From: a virus
Direction: 5' to 3' (one strand)
Virus record (IMG/VR): IMGVR_UViG_3300042453_000903
Coordinates: 1-42,329 of that record
DNA: 42,329 nt
The position numbers were made by a program, and so were the translations under genes. Numbering within the stretch: the stretch's first letter is position 1; every line of letters starts with the position of its first letter. Under the pieces are notes generated by a model, which did no database searches, was not told the origin of the DNA, and was given only the letters and a program-made list of their open reading frames with translations. Below are positions 38,813 through 42,329 of this stretch, in pieces.

Positions 38813-41037
38813 GCCTCCCCGACCTCCGCAACGTCGCCCAGGTCTACGCGCACGAGCGCGGCTGGTCCGTGTTCCCGGTCCACGGCGTCGTGGCCGGGCG
38901 CTGCACCTGCGGCAGCGCGACGTGCGGGAACCCCGGCAAGCACCCGGTGCCGTCGAACGGGCTGAAGGCGGCGACGCGCGACCCGCGGCAGATCAATCTC
39001 CTGTTCCGGCCGGGCCACAACCTGGCGATCGCGACGGGCGAGGCGTCCGGCTTCTGGGCGCTCGACATCGACGGCGCGGCCGGCGAGGCCAGCCTCGCGG
39101 CGCTCGAGGCCGAGCACGGGCAGCTGCCGCAGACGCTGGTGCATTTCACCGGAAAGGGAAAGCACCTGTTCTTTCTCTGGAAAGAGCCGGTCAAGAACAG
39201 CGTGCGCCAGCTGGGAGACGGCCTCGACGTGCGGGGCGACGGCGGCTACATCGTCGCCGCGCCGTCGGTCCATGCCAGCGGGGCGCAGTACCGGTTCGCC
39301 GACGCGGCCGCGCCGATCGCCGAGGCGCCGGCCTGGCTCGCGGGCCTCGTGGCGAAGAAGGCGCCGCCGCCGGCGGTGCCGGTCGAGCGCTACGTCGAGC
39401 CCGAGCACGACCTGAGCCAGGACCAGGTCGAGCATATGCTCGGCTACCTGCACCCCGACTGCGACTACCAGACATGGCTTGAGGTCGGCATGGCGCTGCA
39501 CGCCGGCGCCTACCCGGTCGCGACCTGGGACCAGTGGTCTGCCGGCGGGCAGAAGTACCGGGCGGGCGAGTGCCATCGCAAGTGGCGGGGGTTCCGGCAC
39601 GGCGGCGCGATCACGATGGGCACGCTCTGGCATCACGCGATGCAGGCGGGCTGGCGGCCCGAGCCCTCGCGGCCGGTCCTGCTGGCCGGGCCGCACCCGG
39701 CGGCGGCGTTCCTCGACAAGCTGCGCCGGCGGGTCAACCCGCCGACGCGCCGGCTGCGCGGCGCGGCCGCGCCTGGCCGGCTGCCCTTCAACCCGCTCGA
39801 GCTCCCCGGCCCGATCGGCGAAACCGTGCGGTGGATCGTCGGCTCGGCTATCCGGCCGCAGCCTGAGCTCGCGCTCGCCAACGTCTTCGCCGCGCTGGGC
39901 GCGGTGTTCGGCCGGCGCTATGCCAGCGAGTGGGACACCCGCACGAACCTCTACGTCGTCGGGATCGCCGGCACGGGCAGCGGCAAGGATCACAGCCGCA
40001 AGGCGGTGAAGAAGCTGCTGGCCGCGGCGGGCCAGCATCACCTGCTGGCCGGGGACAGCATCGTGTCCGGCGCTGGCCTGCTGCGCGGCCTCCACGGGCA
40101 GCCGTGCCAGGTGCTGCACCTCGACGAGTTCGGGATGCTGCTGCGGGCCATCACGCAGGAGGACGGGCCGGCGCACCTGCGGTCGATCGCCAAAGCGCTT
40201 CTCGAGCTGTTCTCGAGCTCGGGGTCGATCTTCCACGGCGGGCACTACGCGAGCGGGGACGTCGAGCCGATCGTGATCGACCATCCGCATCTGTGCATCT
40301 ACGCCACGACGGCGCTCGAGACCTACCGCGAGGGGCTGACCCGGTCGGCCATCTCGTCGGGCGAGCTCAACCGGTTCCTCGTGATCCCGGCGGTCGACGA
40401 CCTGCCGCGGGCGTCGCGGTCCATCTCCGACGTCCAGCCGCCCGAGCGCCTCGTGGCGCAGTGGGCCGCATTTGGGGCTACGATCGCGCCAGGGCAGGGG
40501 AACCTAGTCGGGGTGGGGGGCAAGGCCTCCGCGCCCCCTTCGCCCATCCTGGTGCGCTGGGCGGGCGTCCTTGACCGCATCCACGACATCGGGGACCGGG
40601 CGGACGACGTCGTGCGCGCGGCTCAGAAGACCGGGACCGGCGGGATCTGGACGCGCTACCGCGAGCAGGTGCTCAAGCTCGCCATGATCCAGGCCATCGC
40701 GCGCAACCCGGCGGTGCCGATCATGGAGGACGCCGACCTCGACCTGGCCGAGGCCATCGTGCGGGCCTCGTGCGAGTACGTCGCGCACCTCGCAGCGGAT
40801 CACCTCGCCGACAACCGGCACGAGCGGACGGTGAACCAGGTGCTCGACATCCTCCGCGCTGCGGGCGACTGGGTGACAAAGTCACAATTGTCGCGGCAGC
40901 TGCGGGGCCTGTCCGGCAGGGACCGGGCGCAGATCCTCGACGACCTGGTCAACGTCCAGGAGGTGGTCGAGATGCGGGTCGAGCGGTCGTCGGCGGGCCG
41001 GCCGGTCCACCACTACAGGCTCGCGGCGGGAAACTAG
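38809..41037 (+). CDS. Primase-helicase (PrimPol N-terminus, DUF3987-like helicase)
   Basis: A 742-aa protein. Residues 10-185 form a bifunctional primase/polymerase domain: zinc ligands in GRCTCGSATCGNPGKH (31-45), the catalytic DID (86-88) and VRGDGGYIVAAPSVH (141-155). A PriCT-like segment (LSQDQVEHMLGYLHPDCDYQ, about 202-221) follows. The helicase part has Walker A GTGSGKD (388-394) and Walker B LHLDEFG (D439, E440). Such fused proteins prime and unwind phage DNA at the origin. The gene lies directly before the origin candidate at 41037. Confidence 0.9.
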   Translation: MSLPDLRNVAQVYAHERGWSVFPVHGVVAGRCTCGSATCGNPGKHPVPSNGLKAATRDPRQINLLFRPGHNLAIATGEASGFWALDIDGAAGEASLAALEAEHGQLPQTLVHFTGKGKHLFFLWKEPVKNSVRQLGDGLDVRGDGGYIVAAPSVHASGAQYRFADAAAPIAEAPAWLAGLVAKKAPPPAVPVERYVEPEHDLSQDQVEHMLGYLHPDCDYQTWLEVGMALHAGAYPVATWDQWSAGGQKYRAGECHRKWRGFRHGGAITMGTLWHHAMQAGWRPEPSRPVLLAGPHPAAAFLDKLRRRVNPPTRRLRGAAAPGRLPFNPLELPGPIGETVRWIVGSAIRPQPELALANVFAALGAVFGRRYASEWDTRTNLYVVGIAGTGSGKDHSRKAVKKLLAAAGQHHLLAGDSIVSGAGLLRGLHGQPCQVLHLDEFGMLLRAITQEDGPAHLRSIAKALLELFSSSGSIFHGGHYASGDVEPIVIDHPHLCIYATTALETYREGLTRSAISSGELNRFLVIPAVDDLPRASRSISDVQPPERLVAQWAAFGATIAPGQGNLVGVGGKASAPPSPILVRWAGVLDRIHDIGDRADDVVRAAQKTGTGGIWTRYREQVLKLAMIQAIARNPAVPIMEDADLDLAEAIVRASCEYVAHLAADHLADNRHERTVNQVLDILRAAGDWVTKSQLSRQLRGLSGRDRAQILDDLVNVQEVVEMRVERSSAGRPVHHYRLAAGN

Positions 41038-41310
41038 GGAAATTTCCCATTTAATTCCCGTTTAAGAACGAGCCGCAAGCCGTTGATGACAAAAGCGAAA
41101 CGACTTTTTTCCCATAATTCCCGCCCCAGAGAGGATACAGCAAGGGGGGAAGAGGGGTGTGACAGAAAAGCAACACAAGTAGAGGCTAGGGAAAGAAAGG
41201 AAAGAATAGGATCTAATATATTAATTTCTATTATATATAGTTGATTTCATTGACTGATTTCGCTGTCGACTTTTTTCCCGACCCATATGGGAACTGGCTG
41301 GAACTGGCGG
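41037..41310. other. Candidate replication origin
   Basis: This non-coding stretch is the most AT-rich part of the window (about 41205-41265, with TCTAATATATTAATTTC and TTATATATAG). A 13-bp direct repeat CGACTTTTTTCCC (41101-41113 and 41267-41279) flanks the AT-rich part. Perfect palindromes GGGAAATTTCCC (41037-41048) and CCCATATGGG (41282-41291) lie at the two edges, and GGAACTGGC is repeated at 41290 and 41300. TTCCC is repeated throughout. With the primase-helicase directly upstream, this is where replication most likely begins; it could also hold early-gene control sites. Confidence 0.6.
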
Positions 41311-41326
41311 AAGAAAGTCTAGGCAC

Positions 41327-41376
41327 TTGACAATCTCACAATGCGACGCATGATCGCGGTCGTGACAATCTCACAA
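41327..41376 (+). promoter_or_regulatory. Promoter with paired operator repeats for the RHH gene
   Basis: TTGACA (41327-41332) and CATGAT (41349-41354) with a 16-base spacer predict a start near 41361. The 14-mer TGACAATCTCACAA occurs twice, over the -35 (41328-41341) and at the start site (41363-41376), 35 bases apart. The downstream ribbon-helix-helix protein is the likely binder, giving autorepression. Confidence 0.65.
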
Positions 41377-41388
41377 GGAGGCGAGGAC

Positions 41389-41547
41389 ATGAGCGAGGCG
41401 AAGGTGAGCGTGGGGACGCTGCTGTCGGTGGACGAGGCCAAGCGCCTCGACGACCTGGCGGCGCTGACCAGGGACAGCCGGGCGGCGGTGATCCGCCGGG
41501 CGGTGCGCGAGCTCTGCGAGCGCGAGCTCGAGGAGCCGGGCCGATGA
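41389..41547 (+). CDS. Ribbon-helix-helix (CopG/Arc-type) regulator
   Basis: A 52-aa protein. I take ATG 41389, which has AAGGAGG at 41375-41381; an in-frame ATG at 41341 would overlap the promoter -10. KVSVGTLLSVDEAKRLDDLA gives a beta strand plus helix A, and AALTRDSRAAVIRRAVRELC helix B, the compact RHH fold. It would bind as dimers to the TGACAATCTCACAA repeats upstream. It is the first gene of the run leading into the methyltransferase. Confidence 0.8.
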   Translation: MSEAKVSVGTLLSVDEAKRLDDLAALTRDSRAAVIRRAVRELCERELEEPGR

Positions 41548-41723
41548 AGCCGCTGCACTACGCGCCGACGGTCGCGCAGACACCGGCCACGCTGCGCAGC
41601 CGGATCGCGCTGCGCGTCGAGCTCGCCCGCGACCTCGACCCCGAGAGCATCGGACACCTGCTGGCGCACCAGAGGATCGCGGACCTCGAGCGCCAGCTGG
41701 CGGCGATGGAGGGCGCGCGATGA
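41544..41723 (+). CDS. Small helical hypothetical protein
   Basis: A 59-aa protein linked by ATGA overlaps to both neighbours. The text (LRSRIALRVELARDLDPESI, then HQRIADLERQLAAMEGAR) is helical with a short coiled coil. Probably real because of the coupling. No function recognised. Confidence 0.55.
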   Translation: MKPLHYAPTVAQTPATLRSRIALRVELARDLDPESIGHLLAHQRIADLERQLAAMEGAR

Positions 41724-41968
41724 GCCCGTACCTGTACCGCCCGGTGCGCACGCTGGTCGAGGCCATCCGCGACCGGCACATCGAGCGCGAGGCGGCCGGC
41801 GATCGCAGCCGCGAGCACGTCGAGCGCGGCCTGCTGCTGGCCGAGGTCGACAAGCTCCAGCGCGAGCTCGACGAGCGGCCGGGGGTCGTGACCCTGGTCG
41901 CTCCGGTGCTGGCGCTGTCGCTGTGCTTCGGCGTCTGGGGCGCGGCGCTGGCTTGGGTGGTGCGGTGA
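41720..41968 (+). CDS. Small protein with a C-terminal membrane segment
   Basis: An 82-aa protein from ATG 41720. An N-terminal charged helix (VEAIRDRHIEREAAGDRSRE, then LAEVDKLQRELDERPG) is followed by one transmembrane segment (VVTLVAPVLALSLCFGVWGA) near residues 55-78. It has the outline of a tail-anchored inner-membrane protein. The stop overlaps the methyltransferase start (GTGA). Its role is unknown. Confidence 0.6.
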   Translation: MSPYLYRPVRTLVEAIRDRHIEREAAGDRSREHVERGLLLAEVDKLQRELDERPGVVTLVAPVLALSLCFGVWGAALAWVVR

Positions 41969-42329
41969 CCGCCTACTACAACGAGATCGACCCCTTCGCG
42001 GCGCAATGGCTGCGGAACTTGATCGCTGCGGGGCTCATCGCGCCGGGCGACGTGGATGAACGGAGCATCGTGGATGTCCAAGCCGGCGACCTCGCAGGCT
42101 ACACGCAGTGCCACTTCTTCGCCGGCATCGGCGGCTGGTCATACGCAGCTAGAATTGCTGGGTGGCCCGACGATCGACCGCTCTGGACCGGCTCGTGCCC
42201 GTGCCAGCCGTTCTCGGTTGCCGGCCAAGGCCTTGGCGTCGACGACCCAAGGCATCTGTGGCCCCACCTGTTTCGGCTCATCCGTTCCTGTCGGCCCGCT
42301 CTCGTCATGGGAGAGCAGGTTGCGGGAGC
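41965..42329 (+). CDS. DNA (cytosine-5-)-methyltransferase, N-terminal part (continues at base 1)
   Basis: The gene starts at GTG 41965 inside the upstream stop and runs off the contig end, continuing at base 1. The opening TAYYNEIDPFAAQWLRNLIAAG is the one found in phage-borne C5 methyltransferases. Motif I HFFAGIGGWS (50-59) binds S-adenosylmethionine and motif IV PCQPFS (79-84) holds the catalytic cysteine C80. GEQV (116-119) lies in the repeated end segment. The N-terminal half thus looks fully active. Confidence 0.92.
   Translation, partial: MTAYYNEIDPFAAQWLRNLIAAGLIAPGDVDERSIVDVQAGDLAGYTQCHFFAGIGGWSYAARIAGWPDDRPLWTGSCPCQPFSVAGQGLGVDDPRHLWPHLFRLIRSCRPALVMGEQVAG
42252..42329. repeat. Terminal direct repeat, right copy
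   Basis: Identical to bases 1-78; see the left copy. Removing one copy leaves a closed unit of 42,251 bp. Confidence 0.95.

Noticed and set aside
40873-40885. GTGACAAAGTCAC palindrome as an independent operator
   Set aside because: It lies inside the primase coding sequence; noted only for its likeness to the RHH repeat.
41341-41388. Upstream ATG start for the RHH protein
   Set aside because: It would overlap the promoter -10 and lacks a ribosome binding site, while ATG 41389 has AAGGAGG at good spacing.

Overview
The window is one complete unit of a temperate, short-tailed (podovirus-like) phage or prophage genome. Bases 1-78 recur exactly at 42252-42329, so the molecule closes into a circle (or is terminally redundant) with a unit of about 42,251 bp; a DNA methyltransferase gene is cut by the arbitrary contig ends. 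The DNA is roughly two-thirds G+C by eye. The host cannot be named. The composition, CTTGAC-type promoters and a tRNA-Phe 3' half at the attachment site suit a high-GC proteobacterium, perhaps an alphaproteobacterium. The capsid block (portal, Bbp19-like, Bbp17-like capsid, Bbp16-like cement) resembles Bordetella phage BPP-1 relatives, but I see no reverse transcriptase or diversity-generating retroelement.

Layout, rightward unless noted. 41965-42329 plus 1-1122: orphan cytosine-C5 methyltransferase and a VRR-NUC nuclease. 1187-4890: packaging (short basic peptide, candidate small terminase, large terminase, portal). 4934-7590: Bbp19-like protein, candidate scaffold, major capsid, cement protein, closed by a strong UUCG hairpin terminator. 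7639-13433: tail tubular proteins and internal virion proteins like T7 gp13, gp14 and gp15. 13423-22509: one 3028-codon gene for a giant internal virion protein with an HESGH metallopeptidase motif. It carries a compositionally distinct insert of about 2.2 kb, inside which a second ORF with its own ribosome binding site lies in another frame. 22573-26350: tail fibre anchor, a large LamG/SPRY receptor-binding protein and a small companion. 26358-29097: lysis region with two holin-like proteins, an M15 endolysin, a secreted small protein and a phosphoesterase.

29418-31842 is the leftward lysogeny block: tyrosine integrase, attP (47-bp tRNA-Phe 3' half flanked by five copies of CTGGGTCAC), excisionase-like HTH protein and CI-like repressor. 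Palindromic operators and a rightward early promoter lie at 31883-31944. From 31983 the early genes run rightward: Sak4-like recombinase, DUF669 protein, Cas4-like nuclease, SF2 helicase, small accessory genes including a low-GC island (about 38.0-38.7 kb), and a primase-helicase. An AT-rich repeat region (41037-41310) is the best origin candidate. A ribbon-helix-helix regulator with two operator-like repeats follows, leading back to the methyltransferase.

The most notable observations are: a bipartite element (CCAGGTTCCC, 18 bases, a -10-like block) repeated with identical spacing upstream of three late gene groups; the nested ORF in the giant virion gene; the methyltransferase gene whose second frame also reads like a known methyltransferase-family segment; and the well-resolved attP architecture. 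All family assignments are from memory of motifs, with no database search.
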